DNA of 46,095 nucleotides from Bacillota bacterium. GTDB lineage: Bacteria; Bacillota; Limnochordia; Limnochordales; ZCTH02-B6. A model generated the notes under the pieces. It was not told the DNA's origin and did no database searches. It saw only the letters and a list, made by a program, of their open reading frames with translations. The DNA is taken from contig PKQR01000003.1 of NCBI GenBank assembly GCA_017578085.1, forward strand, positions 1 to 46,095. The letters are read 5' to 3'. Each line of letters opens with the position of its first letter. The first letter of the stretch is position 1. Shown here piece after piece: positions 6,231 through 14,341 of this stretch. Both the position numbers and the translations under genes were made by a program.

Positions 6231-8576
6231 CTAAAACTCCTGCGACTGGGCGACCGCCTCCGAAACAGCCCCCAGCGCGGTGGCCGGCGCCACCATCACG
6301 GCGTTGGCCGGTATATCCCCCTTCTCCAAGAAAGCAGCCGCTACCTGCTGCAGCTCGCTTTCCCACTCGGCGATGCGGCGCGGCGCCCGTCCGCCCGCAT
6401 CGGCAAAGAAGCGCAAGACGCCCTGGGCGATGCCGGCCGCCGCCCGCCGCTGGAATTCCGGATCCCTGAGCAGCTTCTCCTCGGCGGGATTGTCGATGAA
6501 CGCGACCTCCACCAGCACCGCCGGCATTTCCGTATGCAGGAGCACGTAAAACGCCCGCTGGCGCACGCCGCGGTCGGGCAAGCCGATAGCTGCCAGCACC
6601 TCTCGCTGCACCGCCTCGCCCAGGCGGCCGCTGGCCGACCGGTCGGGCGGTTCGCCGGGAGCGGGATGGTAGAAAGTGCCAGTACCCGATGCCGTCCGGC
6701 CCGCCCCGATCGCGTCGGAGTGAATGCTGATGAAGGCGTCGGCCCGCAGTGCGTTGGCCAGGCGGGTGCGGGTCGCAAGATCCACGTAAACGTCCCGGTC
6801 GCGGGTCAAGACCACCCGGGCGCCCGCCTGTTCCAGGTAGCGCGCCAGCTGCAGGGCGATGGCCAGATTGACGTCTTTCTCCTGGGTACCGCCGGGCCCG
6901 ATGGCCCCGGGATCCCGACCGCCGTGCCCGGGGTCCACCACGATGGTTCGCCCGGCCAGCTGCGACGGCCGCACGCTCAGCACCGCCCGGGTGCGGTCTT
7001 CCGAGAATACGACCTGGTGCTCCGCCACCTGGCGGGTTTCGACCACGACCCGGCCCGTGCTGGGCGTCGCCTGGCCGGCCCGCAACGCGGCAACTACGGA
7101 ACTGCCAGGCGGCGACAAGGGGCCCAAAGTCCGCTCCACCAAAACCCCGGGAAAGTCCAGCACAATCCGCTCGGGATCCCGCAGCCGGCGAATCTCCAAC
7201 TCCAGCGGCCGCCGCCCCTGCACCAGCACCAACTCCATGTCGCCTTCCCGGACAAAGGCGACATAGTCGAGCCCGTTGGAAAGCTCCACGCGCTGCGGGG
7301 CTACGACGGCCAACCCCAACTTGGTGTCGAGGAGGAGGGTTAGCCGCCCGTCGGGCCCCGGATAAGCCCAACCGGAAACGCCCCCCTGCGGCCAGTTGAT
7401 CGGTTCGCGCAACTCCAGCACGACCCGGACGGCGTCTTGCCGGAACTGGCTGACCCGCCCGGAACGCACCAAAGCCGAATCCACCGCCAGGTCATAGGCA
7501 GCCGGCACGGTCACGTCCAAGAAATCCACCACAAGACGCCACGGCTCCCGCAGGACGAAGGCCTGGTAGGCTACGGGCCCGCCGCTCACCTCAGCCTGCA
7601 GGGAAATGGCGCCGCCGGCCAGCGGCCTCGCGACCAACGACCGCAACTGGTGGTTGAGCCTGACGACGAACCCGGGATGCCCGTCCCCCGGGAGGAGCGT
7701 ATAGCCGGTCGGGCCGGTCAAGTCGGCCACGAGCCGTACGCCGCCTTCCTCACTGCTGACCCGCAGCTGGTGCATGACGACATTTCCGACGGGCATCGTG
7801 CGCCAGCCGGTGGACAAGGCCGCGCCCGGCAGATCGATGACCAGCCGGTGCGGGTCCGGCAAATACATGGCCCGGGGCTCAACGGGCCCGTCGGTGAGGA
7901 CGACCAGCTCATGCCGCCCCTCGACGGTGCGCAGGCGCACGTCCAGGAGCGCCACCGTCTCTTCCCGGCCCGCCGATCCCTCAGGCGCCGGCGACGGTTC
8001 GCGCGGCGGCTCCGGCGCCGGCGCCGGCCGCGAGGTCACCGGCGGCACCGGCAACGGCCGGCTGACCAGGCCCACGGCGGCCGATACGGCGCGGCCGCTC
8101 ACCCACTGCCCATCCCGCGCCCGGGCGCCGTCGGCGCTGACAGGAGAGCCGCTGCGGCGCTCCAGCGTCAGGACCCCGGCAAAGAGGTCCCAGTCGACCC
8201 GCAGCCCCGCCAGGTCGGCCACCAGGTGCAGGGGCACAAACAGCATCCCGTCGCGGACCGTCGGGGCGGCCTGGAGCTGGATGGTCCGCCCGTCCAAGAC
8301 CGCGGTGCGCTGCCCGACCTCAACGCGGGCAACCCGGTCCCCGGCCCGGAACTGAACCACAGGCCAAGCGCTGTCGTCGACCTCAACCCCCAGCTCTTCG
8401 GCCATGAGCGCCACGGACATGCCGAGCCCGTTGCCGATGAGCATCAGTTCGCCGCTGGAGGGGACCGCGCGCCCGTCCAGCACGACCTTCATCACTTGGG
8501 CCCACACAGGACAGGCATACAGAAGGACCGCCAGGCACCCGAGGACCCAGAGGATGCCCCGCCAGCCCCGCGCCAT
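6231..8576 (-). CDS. N-acetylmuramoyl-L-alanine amidase with AMIN domains
   Basis: Secreted zinc amidase that cleaves the bond between MurNAc and L-alanine in peptidoglycan. 781 residues from the ATG at 8576 (GGAGGCGGATCCG upstream). Layout: signal peptide (about 1-26), a copper-amine-oxidase N-terminal-like domain (about 28-135), a Pro-rich linker (about 170-205), at least two and probably three AMIN-type beta domains (roughly 207-295, 325-415 and 440-530), and a C-terminal Amidase_3 domain (about 544-725). Zinc and catalytic residues are visible in DPGHGG, TQEKDVNLA, ISIHSDA and LVEVAFIDNP. A helical tail of about 50 residues follows. The next gene downstream encodes a GerMN protein. Similar modular amidases act in division or sporulation, and AMIN domains target peptidoglycan at the septum. 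Confidence 0.92.
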   Translation of the reverse strand: MARGWRGILWVLGCLAVLLYACPVWAQVMKVVLDGRAVPSSGELMLIGNGLGMSVALMAEELGVEVDDSAWPVVQFRAGDRVARVEVGQRTAVLDGRTIQLQAAPTVRDGMLFVPLHLVADLAGLRVDWDLFAGVLTLERRSGSPVSADGARARDGQWVSGRAVSAAVGLVSRPLPVPPVTSRPAPAPEPPREPSPAPEGSAGREETVALLDVRLRTVEGRHELVVLTDGPVEPRAMYLPDPHRLVIDLPGAALSTGWRTMPVGNVVMHQLRVSSEEGGVRLVADLTGPTGYTLLPGDGHPGFVVRLNHQLRSLVARPLAGGAISLQAEVSGGPVAYQAFVLREPWRLVVDFLDVTVPAAYDLAVDSALVRSGRVSQFRQDAVRVVLELREPINWPQGGVSGWAYPGPDGRLTLLLDTKLGLAVVAPQRVELSNGLDYVAFVREGDMELVLVQGRRPLELEIRRLRDPERIVLDFPGVLVERTLGPLSPPGSSVVAALRAGQATPSTGRVVVETRQVAEHQVVFSEDRTRAVLSVRPSQLAGRTIVVDPGHGGRDPGAIGPGGTQEKDVNLAIALQLARYLEQAGARVVLTRDRDVYVDLATRTRLANALRADAFISIHSDAIGAGRTASGTGTFYHPAPGEPPDRSASGRLGEAVQREVLAAIGLPDRGVRQRAFYVLLHTEMPAVLVEVAFIDNPAEEKLLRDPEFQRRAAAGIAQGVLRFFADAGGRAPRRIAEWESELQQVAAAFLEKGDIPANAVMVAPATALGAVSEAVAQSQEF

Positions 8577-8701
8577 CGGATCCGCCTCCTGCTGTTGCCA
8601 TCGGCACGGGCGTCGAAATTGCTCGTTACCGTATCCTGGGAATTTCCATTCTAAGCGTGGATTTCCTGCTTGCGCCCCATCGGGAGCCATGGGTGGGCAC
8701 A

Positions 8702-8740
8702 AAACGCGAAAACGGCCACGGGCCGGACAGCCCGTGGCCG
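8702..8740 (-). terminator. ssrA terminator
   Basis: CGGCCACGGGC-TGTCCG-GCCCGTGGCCG is a perfect 11-bp stem (8713-8740) directly followed by TTTTCGCGTTTT on the minus strand. It starts 9 bases after the tmRNA CCA end. The remaining gap down to the amidase start (8577-8701) holds a possible -10 (TAGAAT, 8648-8653) but no convincing -35. Confidence 0.85.
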
Positions 8741-8748
8741 AGGATGAC

Positions 8749-9111
8749 TGGTGGAGGCGCCGACGAGTCGCACGCCGGGTCCGCAACGGCAGTGACAGGA
8801 GTTTCTCCGGGCGCAGCCTGTGTTTGCCGTTCACCCGCCGGGCTTCCCACAGGCAGGATTCCCGGCAGGCTAGCCCTCTTGGCTGTCCCCCTGCCCGGAG
8901 GGCGGCGGTCAGGGGTAAGCCTGCAAGCTATGACGCCGTCGGCTGCCGTGCAGGCGCGGCGGCCGCGACGCGCGGCGTTACTTAATTAAGCAGCAGCCGC
9001 GTAAGCAGGTTCGTAGTTGGCACTTATTGCCTTCCACCGTTTAACGAGCTGGTGGGACCTCGGCCCGCTTATCTCCTGTCCCCACTCGCCACGTCGAGCC
9101 TACTCGCCCCC
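8749..9111 (-). ncRNA. ssrA: tmRNA (ssrA)
   Basis: Transfer-messenger RNA that rescues stalled ribosomes and tags the nascent chain. The 5' end GGGGGCG (9105-9111) pairs with CGCCTCC (8753-8759), followed by A and an encoded CCA. The 5' part contains GGCTCGACG, like the conserved GGATTCGACG. The tag frame reads Ala-Asn-Tyr-Glu-Pro-Ala-Tyr-Ala-Ala-Ala-Ala-stop (GCC at about 9021 to TAA at about 8986), so the tag ends in YAAAA rather than the usual YALAA. The T arm has a 6-bp stem (CCGGCG/CGTCGG) and loop TGCGACT, with G where U55 is expected. smpB lies immediately upstream and the two are probably cotranscribed. Confidence 0.93.
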
Positions 9112-9124
9112 ATAACGAAAGATT

Positions 9125-9595
9125 TCACCTTGCCCGCAGTTTGACCGCCCGCGCCGCCTCGCGCTGGGCTTCCCGCCGGGCGATGTCTTCCCGCTTATCC
9201 CACTTCTTCTTGCCCCGGGCCAGGGCCAGCTCCACCTTGGCCCAACCCCGGTCGTTGAAGTAGATCCGCAGCGGGATCAGGGTCAACCCTTGCTCACGGG
9301 TTTTCCCCACCAAGCGCCGGATCTCGTCTTTATGCAACATCAGCTTACGCACCCGGGTCGGCTCGTGGTTGAACCGGTTCCCGTAGTCGTAAGGGCTGAT
9401 GTGCATATTGTACAGGTAAACCTCGCCGTTCTCCACCCGGGCGAAGGCGTCATTGAGATTCGCCCGGCCCAGGCGGAGAGACTTGACTTCGGTACCTGTC
9501 AGCACGAGGCCGGCTTCCAGGGTCTCTAGGATGTGATACTCATGCCGGGCCTTGCGGTTGGTGACCACGGCCCTTTCCGGCGCCACCCGCACCAC
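9125..9595 (-). CDS. smpB: SsrA-binding protein SmpB
   Basis: RNA-binding partner of tmRNA that places it in the empty decoding site. 156 residues with all family hallmarks: NRKARHEYHILETLEAGLVL, GTEVKSLRLGRANLNDAF, PYDYGNRFNHEPTRVRKLML, LIPLRIYFNDRGWAKVELAL and the basic tail GKKKWDKREDIARREAQRE. The GTG at 9595 is used here; the predicted transcript starts only about 8 bases before it, so a later GTG (9568) is possible. The ssrA gene begins 13 bases after the stop, giving a two-gene rescue unit driven by a near-perfect promoter. Confidence 0.95.
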   Translation of the reverse strand: MVRVAPERAVVTNRKARHEYHILETLEAGLVLTGTEVKSLRLGRANLNDAFARVENGEVYLYNMHISPYDYGNRFNHEPTRVRKLMLHKDEIRRLVGKTREQGLTLIPLRIYFNDRGWAKVELALARGKKKWDKREDIARREAQREAARAVKLRAR

Positions 9596-9609
9596 CTCGT
9601 GCCATGATC

Positions 9610-9637
9610 ATTATAGCATCCCCCGAGGGGGTGTCAA
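9610..9637 (-). promoter_or_regulatory. smpB-ssrA promoter, consensus boxes
   Basis: Minus-strand TTGACA (9632-9637) and TATAAT (9610-9615) are both perfect consensus, 16 bases apart, with TGC extending the -10. The spacer contains CCCCC-TC-GGGGG, an inverted repeat. The start point would be near 9603, so the smpB leader is very short. Confidence 0.8.
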
Positions 9638-9642
9638 CGAAA

Positions 9643-9667
9643 CGGGGCCGCGTCCGCCGCGGCCCCG
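9643..9667 (-). terminator. Hairpin after hppA
   Basis: CGGGGCCGCG and CGCGGCCCCG form a perfect 10-bp stem with a 5-base loop, 39 bases after the hppA stop. Only TT-GTT follows, so termination would be weak unless helped by Rho; the next promoter (smpB) starts right after it. Confidence 0.55.
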
Positions 9668-9706
9668 CCTGCGCTTGCGTGCGGTTGTGGCCTTCCGCCT
9701 TGCAGC

Positions 9707-11773
9707 TTAGCCAAACAAGCCGCCGCCGAACAGGGGCGCGAACACCAGCGACACGATGGCCATCAGCTTGATCAGGATGTTGAGGGACGGGCCGGCGGTA
9801 TCCTTGAAGGGGTCGCCCACCGTATCCCCGACCACCGCGGCCGCGTGGGCGGCGCTGCCCTTGCCGCCGTGCTTGCCGCTCTCAATGTACTTCTTCGCGT
9901 TGTCCCAGGCGCCGCCCGAGTTGGCCATCATGATGGCCAGGAGTACGCCGCTGATGAGCGACCCGGCCAAAAGACCCCCGAGGGCCAGCTTGCCCAGGAC
10001 GATCCCTACGGCGAGCGGCACGACCACCGCCATGACGCCGGGCACAATCATCTCCTTCAGGGCCGCCCCGGTGCTGATGTCCACCGCCCGGGAGTAGTCG
10101 GGCTTGGCCTTGCCCTCCATCAAGCCCTTGATCTCCCGGAACTGGCGCCGCACCTCCGCAATCATCTGGAAGGCGGCGCGGCCGACAGCCCTCATGGCCA
10201 TGGAGGCAAAGAGGAACGGCATCATGCCGCCGATGAACAGGCCAATGATGACCGTCGGCTGCAAGAGGTCGATGGCCCTGATGCCCGCCGCCTGCGAGTA
10301 GGCGGAGAACAGGGCCAGCGCCGTCAAAGCTGCGGAGCCGATGGCAAAGCCCTTGGCCACCGCCGCGGTCGTATTGCCGACCGAGTCGAGGCTGTCGGTC
10401 ACCTGGCGCACCTTCGGTTCCAGGTGGCTCATCTCGGCGATGCCGCCCGCGTTGTCCGCGATGGGACCGTAGGCGTCCACGGAAACCGTCATGCCTGTGG
10501 TGGCCAGCATGCCGACGGCCGCGAGGGCAATGCCGTAGAGGCCGAAGCCGGGCACGGCAGCCTCACACACGTAGTAGGCGATGCCGATGCCGGCTACGAT
10601 CAACACGATCGGCGCCGCGGTGCTCATCATGCCGACGCCGATGCCGGAAATAATATTGGTAGCGGTCCCGGTCACCGACGCCTCGGCGATCTGCTGGGTC
10701 GGCGGGTAGTCCGCGGAGGTGTAGTACTCGGTCAGAATCCCGATCAGGATACCGACGACCAGCCCCGCCGCCACGGCGACGAACACGGCGAAGCCGCCGA
10801 CGGGCAAGAGGCTCGTGGAAGCGAAGTAAATCCCGATCAGGCACAGGATCGCCGCGGCAAACGTGCCGGTGCGCAGCGACTGGGCCGGGTTCCCGCCGCC
10901 CCGCACAAAGAAGGTGGCCACGATGGAGGCGACGATTCCGACGGCGGCCACCACGAGGGGCAGCGCCACCACGGCTGCGGAGGCGAACGTGCCGCTCACG
11001 TAAAGAGACGCCCCGACGACCATCGCGGCGATGATGGAGCCGACATACGACTCAAACAGGTCCGCACCCATCCCGGCCACGTCACCCACGTTGTCGCCCA
11101 CGTTGTCGGCGATCACGGCCGGGTTGCGGGGGTCGTCTTCAGGGATACCCGCTTCCACCTTCCCCACCAGGTCCGCGCCCACGTCGGCCGCCTTGGTGTA
11201 GATACCGCCGCCGACACGGGCAAACAAGGCGATGGAGCTCGCGCCCAGCGCGAACCCGTTGACGATGGAGAGGGTGTTGGGATCCGAAGTGTCCGCAAAG
11301 ATCAGGGTGATCAACGACAAGCCGGCCAAGCCGAGGCCGACCACCGACATGCCCATGATGGCCCCGCCGGAGAAGGCTACCTCCAGGGCCTTGGCCATGC
11401 CGCCCGTCCGGGCCGCGTTGGCCGTGCGGACGTTGGCCTTGGTGGCTGCCCGCATGCCGATGAAGCCGGCCGCCGCCGAGCAAACGGCGCCTACCAAGAA
11501 GGCCACGGCGGTAGCGGGAGGCATGCTGCCTGGGCCGCTCACCATGCCGGCGACGAAGATTACGGCTGCCAAGACGATGACGAATACCGCCAAGGTGCGG
11601 TATTCGCGGCGCAAGAAGGCGAGGGCTCCCTCCTGAATGGCGGCGGCGATTTCCTGCATGCGCTCGGTGCCCGGGTCCTGCCGGCTGACTTTGGCGTAAA
11701 GCCAGTAGGCCAAGAGCAGCGCCAGCACCCCGCCACCGAGGCCCAGGTATGCGCCGGTCACCGTCACGTCCAT
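9707..11773 (-). CDS. hppA: Membrane-bound ion-pumping pyrophosphatase
   Basis: Integral membrane enzyme that couples hydrolysis of pyrophosphate to export of H+ or Na+. 688 residues, about 16 membrane helices. The catalytic loops are present: DVGADLVGKVEAGIPEDDPR, ADNVGDNVGDVAGMGADLF and, near the C-terminus, GDTVGDPFKDTAGPSLN. The motif GNTTAAVAKG near residue 464 has Ala where potassium-independent enzymes carry Lys, so it should be of the potassium-dependent class (known rule for the family). Whether it pumps H+ or Na+ cannot be decided by eye. Start ATG 11773 after GGGGAGG. It lies 19 bases after secG and probably shares its transcript. Confidence 0.95.
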   Translation of the reverse strand: MDVTVTGAYLGLGGGVLALLLAYWLYAKVSRQDPGTERMQEIAAAIQEGALAFLRREYRTLAVFVIVLAAVIFVAGMVSGPGSMPPATAVAFLVGAVCSAAAGFIGMRAATKANVRTANAARTGGMAKALEVAFSGGAIMGMSVVGLGLAGLSLITLIFADTSDPNTLSIVNGFALGASSIALFARVGGGIYTKAADVGADLVGKVEAGIPEDDPRNPAVIADNVGDNVGDVAGMGADLFESYVGSIIAAMVVGASLYVSGTFASAAVVALPLVVAAVGIVASIVATFFVRGGGNPAQSLRTGTFAAAILCLIGIYFASTSLLPVGGFAVFVAVAAGLVVGILIGILTEYYTSADYPPTQQIAEASVTGTATNIISGIGVGMMSTAAPIVLIVAGIGIAYYVCEAAVPGFGLYGIALAAVGMLATTGMTVSVDAYGPIADNAGGIAEMSHLEPKVRQVTDSLDSVGNTTAAVAKGFAIGSAALTALALFSAYSQAAGIRAIDLLQPTVIIGLFIGGMMPFLFASMAMRAVGRAAFQMIAEVRRQFREIKGLMEGKAKPDYSRAVDISTGAALKEMIVPGVMAVVVPLAVGIVLGKLALGGLLAGSLISGVLLAIMMANSGGAWDNAKKYIESGKHGGKGSAAHAAAVVGDTVGDPFKDTAGPSLNILIKLMAIVSLVFAPLFGGGLFG

Positions 11774-11792
11774 TGCCGTTTCCTCCCCACGC

Positions 11793-12014
11793 TCACACCC
11801 AGATGCTGATCACGATGGACAGGACCATAAAAAGTACAGCCAAGATCGTCGTCGACTTCTCCAGGACGCGGTCGATGCCGCGCGCCTGATCGAAAAACAT
11901 CTGAGCGCTGCCGCCGATGGCCCCCAGGCCTTCGCCCTTGCTTTTCTGCAAGAGCACGACAGCGATCAACCCGATGGACACGATCACCTGGAGGATCATC
12001 AGGAAGACGCCCAC
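11793..12014 (-). CDS. secG: Preprotein translocase subunit SecG
   Basis: Small two-helix subunit of the SecYEG protein-export channel. GTG at 12014 with GGAGG seven bases upstream gives a 73-residue protein; earlier in-frame codons would swallow the ribosome site. Helix 1 (about 3-20), the loop with LLQKSKGEGLGAIGGSAQMF typical of SecG, and helix 2 (about 52-72) are clear. It follows eno, as in many Bacillota, but the usual next gene (rnr, RNase R) is replaced by hppA. A promoter is predicted upstream at 12054-12083. Confidence 0.92.
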   Translation of the reverse strand: MGVFLMILQVIVSIGLIAVVLLQKSKGEGLGAIGGSAQMFFDQARGIDRVLEKSTTILAVLFMVLSIVISIWV

Positions 12015-12053
12015 GCCGCCACCTCCCGTCGGATAGCTCCACACACAGCGTTC

Positions 12054-12083
12054 ATTCTAGCATGAGCTTGTTCGATTTTACAA
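12054..12083 (-). promoter_or_regulatory. secG promoter
   Basis: Minus-strand TTGTAA (12078-12083) and TAGAAT (12054-12059), 18 bases apart, in a locally A+T-rich patch between the eno hairpins and secG. It would drive secG and probably hppA separately from the glycolytic operon. Confidence 0.6.
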
Positions 12084-12136
12084 CCTTGATCCACCGGACT
12101 GTCAAGGCCTACGCCAAGACGCCCGGGCGAAACCCG

Positions 12137-12189
12137 CCGGCTGCTCGCCGGCAGAACGCAGCGCGGGCGCCGCGGCCAGGCGCCCGCGC
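12137..12189 (-). terminator. Tandem hairpins after eno
   Basis: GCGCGGGCGCC and GGCGCCCGCGC (12161-12189) pair over 11 bp, and GCCGGC/GCCGGC (12137-12153) forms a second, smaller stem. No T-run follows, so this is either a Rho-aided end or a 3'-stabilising structure of the glycolytic message. Confidence 0.45.
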
Positions 12190-12213
12190 CACTCGAAGGT
12201 TCAGTTTGCTCCG

Positions 12214-13500
12214 CTACCGCGCCAGGCGCCGCAGTACGCCTTTGCCCCGGTAGCGAGCGGCGGCACCCAGCTCTTCCTCGATCCGCAGCAGCTGATTGTA
12301 CTTGGCCACCCGGTCGGTGCGGCTCGGGGCCCCGGTCTTGATCTGGCCCGCGTTGACCGCCACCGCCAGGTCGGCGATTGTTGTGTCCTCGGTTTCGCCG
12401 GACCGGTGAGATAGGATAGCCGTGTAGCCGGCTCGGTGCGCTTTGTCCACCGCCTCCAGCGTCTCGGTCAAGGTCCCGATCTGATTGACCTTGACCAGGA
12501 TCGAGTTGGCGACGCCCAGGTCGATGCCCCGCTGCAGCCGCTCCGGGTTGGTGACAAACAGGTCGTCGCCCACCAGCTGTACCCGGTCGCCCAGCTCCCG
12601 CGTGATCTGGGCCCAACCTTCCCAGTCGTCTTCGCTCAAGGGATCTTCAATCGAAACGATGGGGTAGCTGTCCACCAATTCCTTGTAGAAGGCGATCATG
12701 GCGGCCGTGTCCCGGGTCACGCCCTCGCCGGGAAAACGGTACACCCCGTCCCGCCACAGCTCGGTGGACGCCACATCCAGCGCCAGCACCACGTCCTCGC
12801 CGGGGACGTACCCCGCCCGCTCGATGGCGGCCACGATCGCATCCAGCGCGGCCTTGTTGGAAGGCAAGTCCGGGGCGAAGCCGCCCTCATCGCCGACGCC
12901 GGTGGACAGCCCCTTTTCCCGCAGCACGGCCTTGAGGCTGTGAAACACCTCGACGCCCATGCGCAGGCCCTCGGCGAAGGACGACGCGCCGACGGGCATG
13001 ATCATGAACTCCTGGATGTCAACGTTATTGTCGGCGTGCTTGCCCCCGTTGAGGATGTTCATCAGGGGCACCGGCAGGTCCCGGGCCGCGGCGCCGCCCA
13101 CGTAGCGGTACAGGGGCAGGCCCACGGAAGCGGCCGCCGCCTTGGCGACGGCCAGGGAGACGCCGAGAATGGCGTTGGCGCCCAGCCGGCTCTTGTTGGG
13201 GGTGCCGTCCAGCTCGATCATGAGCCGGTCGATCTCGACCTGCTCCAGGGCGTCCATGCCCACGATCTCGGGCGCGATCTTCTCCCGCACGTTCTCGACG
13301 GCCTGCTGAACGCCGCGCCCGAGGTAGCGGCGCTTGTCCCCGTCCCGCAGCTCCACGGCCTCGTGGGCGCCGGTGGAGGCGCCCGAAGGCACGGCGGCGC
13401 GGCCAACGCTGCCGTCCATCAGGTGCACTTCCACCTCCACGGTGGGATTGCCGCGCGAATCCAAAATCTCCCGGGCCTTAACGGTTTCAATCACAGTCAT
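12214..13500 (-). CDS. eno: Enolase
   Basis: Glycolytic enzyme converting 2-phosphoglycerate to phosphoenolpyruvate. 428 residues, normal length, with EILDSRGNPTVEVEV at the N-terminus, GANAILGVSLAVAKAAA, the metal and catalytic segments SIEDPLSEDDWEGW and LVGDDLFVTN, KVNQIGTLTE and the signature SHRSGETEDTTIADLAV. The ATG at 13500 overlaps the tpiA stop (ATGA), so translation is coupled. It closes the gap-pgk-tpiA-eno operon. Confidence 0.97.
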   Translation of the reverse strand: MTVIETVKAREILDSRGNPTVEVEVHLMDGSVGRAAVPSGASTGAHEAVELRDGDKRRYLGRGVQQAVENVREKIAPEIVGMDALEQVEIDRLMIELDGTPNKSRLGANAILGVSLAVAKAAAASVGLPLYRYVGGAAARDLPVPLMNILNGGKHADNNVDIQEFMIMPVGASSFAEGLRMGVEVFHSLKAVLREKGLSTGVGDEGGFAPDLPSNKAALDAIVAAIERAGYVPGEDVVLALDVASTELWRDGVYRFPGEGVTRDTAAMIAFYKELVDSYPIVSIEDPLSEDDWEGWAQITRELGDRVQLVGDDLFVTNPERLQRGIDLGVANSILVKVNQIGTLTETLEAVDKAHRAGYTAILSHRSGETEDTTIADLAVAVNAGQIKTGAPSRTDRVAKYNQLLRIEEELGAAARYRGKGVLRRLAR

Positions 13501-14297
13501 GCCGCGTTGACCTCCGCCTGCTGGATGATGTCCGCGAACGCCTTGGCATCGAGGCTGGCGCCGCCGACCAACGCCCCGTCGATCTCGGGCTGCGCCATAA
13601 AGGGTCCGATGTTGTCGGGCTTGACGCTGCCGCCGTAGAGAATCCGCACAGCAGCAGCCGTCTCGCTGCCCAGCATGTCGGCCACCGTGTCACGGATGAG
13701 CCGGATCACCCGGTTGGCCTCCTCGGGGCTGGCATGCTCGCCTGTACCGATGGCCCACACCGGCTCGTAGGCGATGACCGCCCGGCCGGCGGCCGCCGCG
13801 TCCAGGTTCTGGAACGCCGCCCGCACCTGGCGGGTGACCACGGATTCTGTCTGCCCCGCCCGCCGCTCCTCGATGCGCTCGCCGACGCAGACGATGGGGA
13901 TGAGCCCAGCGGCCGCAGCCGCCTGCACCTTGCGGCGCACCTGTTCATCGGTTTCCCCCATCTGCCGCCGTTCCGAGTGCCCGAGGATCACGTAACGGCA
14001 GCCCAAGTCCAGCAGCATCGGCGCCGCGATCTCGCCCGTGTAGGCGCCGGACGACTCCCAGTGCATGTTCTGGGCGCCCAGCGCCACCGGGCTGCCCCGC
14101 AGTGCGCTGCCCAGCGCGGCCAAGGCGGTGAAGGGCGGGCACACCACCACCGCCACCTGGCCCGGCTGGCCTTGTTCACCGGCGGTCACGGACACCCGCC
14201 GTGCGGCCAGCTCCTCAAGCAGCTCCCGGCCGTATTGGGCAGCTTCCCCCGTGGTTTTGTACATCTTCCAGTTGGCCGCGATGAGCGGCGTGCGCAT
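13497..14297 (-). CDS. tpiA: Triosephosphate isomerase
   Basis: Interconverts dihydroxyacetone phosphate and glyceraldehyde-3-phosphate. 266 residues from ATG 14297 (GGAGGG six bases upstream), slightly longer than the usual 250 because of a short insert around residues 40-50. Motifs AANWKMYKT (catalytic Lys), GHSERR (catalytic His), AYEPVWAIGTG (catalytic Glu) and YGGSVKPDN are all present. 44 bases after pgk and overlapping eno by four bases. In Bacillus and many clostridia gpmI lies between tpiA and eno; it is missing here. Confidence 0.97.
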   Translation of the reverse strand: MRTPLIAANWKMYKTTGEAAQYGRELLEELAARRVSVTAGEQGQPGQVAVVVCPPFTALAALGSALRGSPVALGAQNMHWESSGAYTGEIAAPMLLDLGCRYVILGHSERRQMGETDEQVRRKVQAAAAAGLIPIVCVGERIEERRAGQTESVVTRQVRAAFQNLDAAAAGRAVIAYEPVWAIGTGEHASPEEANRVIRLIRDTVADMLGSETAAAVRILYGGSVKPDNIGPFMAQPEIDGALVGGASLDAKAFADIIQQAEVNAA

Positions 14298-14341
14298 GGC
14301 CGTCCCTCCGTTGCCGTCCCTGCTGCGCTGGTCGCCGCCCG

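Noticed and set aside
8500..8576. Lipobox in the amidase signal peptide (LYAC)
   Set aside because: Tyr at -2 is atypical, and a normal signal-peptidase I site (VWA-Q) follows four residues later, so a lipoprotein is less likely.
8577..8834. N-terminal extension of the amidase to codon 8834
   Set aside because: It would run through the tmRNA acceptor end and the ssrA terminator. The ATG at 8576 is followed directly by a signal peptide and has a GGAGG site.
9845..11809. Long open frame (about 650 codons) on the plus strand opposite hppA
   Set aside because: The translation is low-complexity His/Gly/Arg-rich with no family motifs, and it is exactly antisense to a clear membrane pyrophosphatase. 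It is a by-product of GC-rich codon use.
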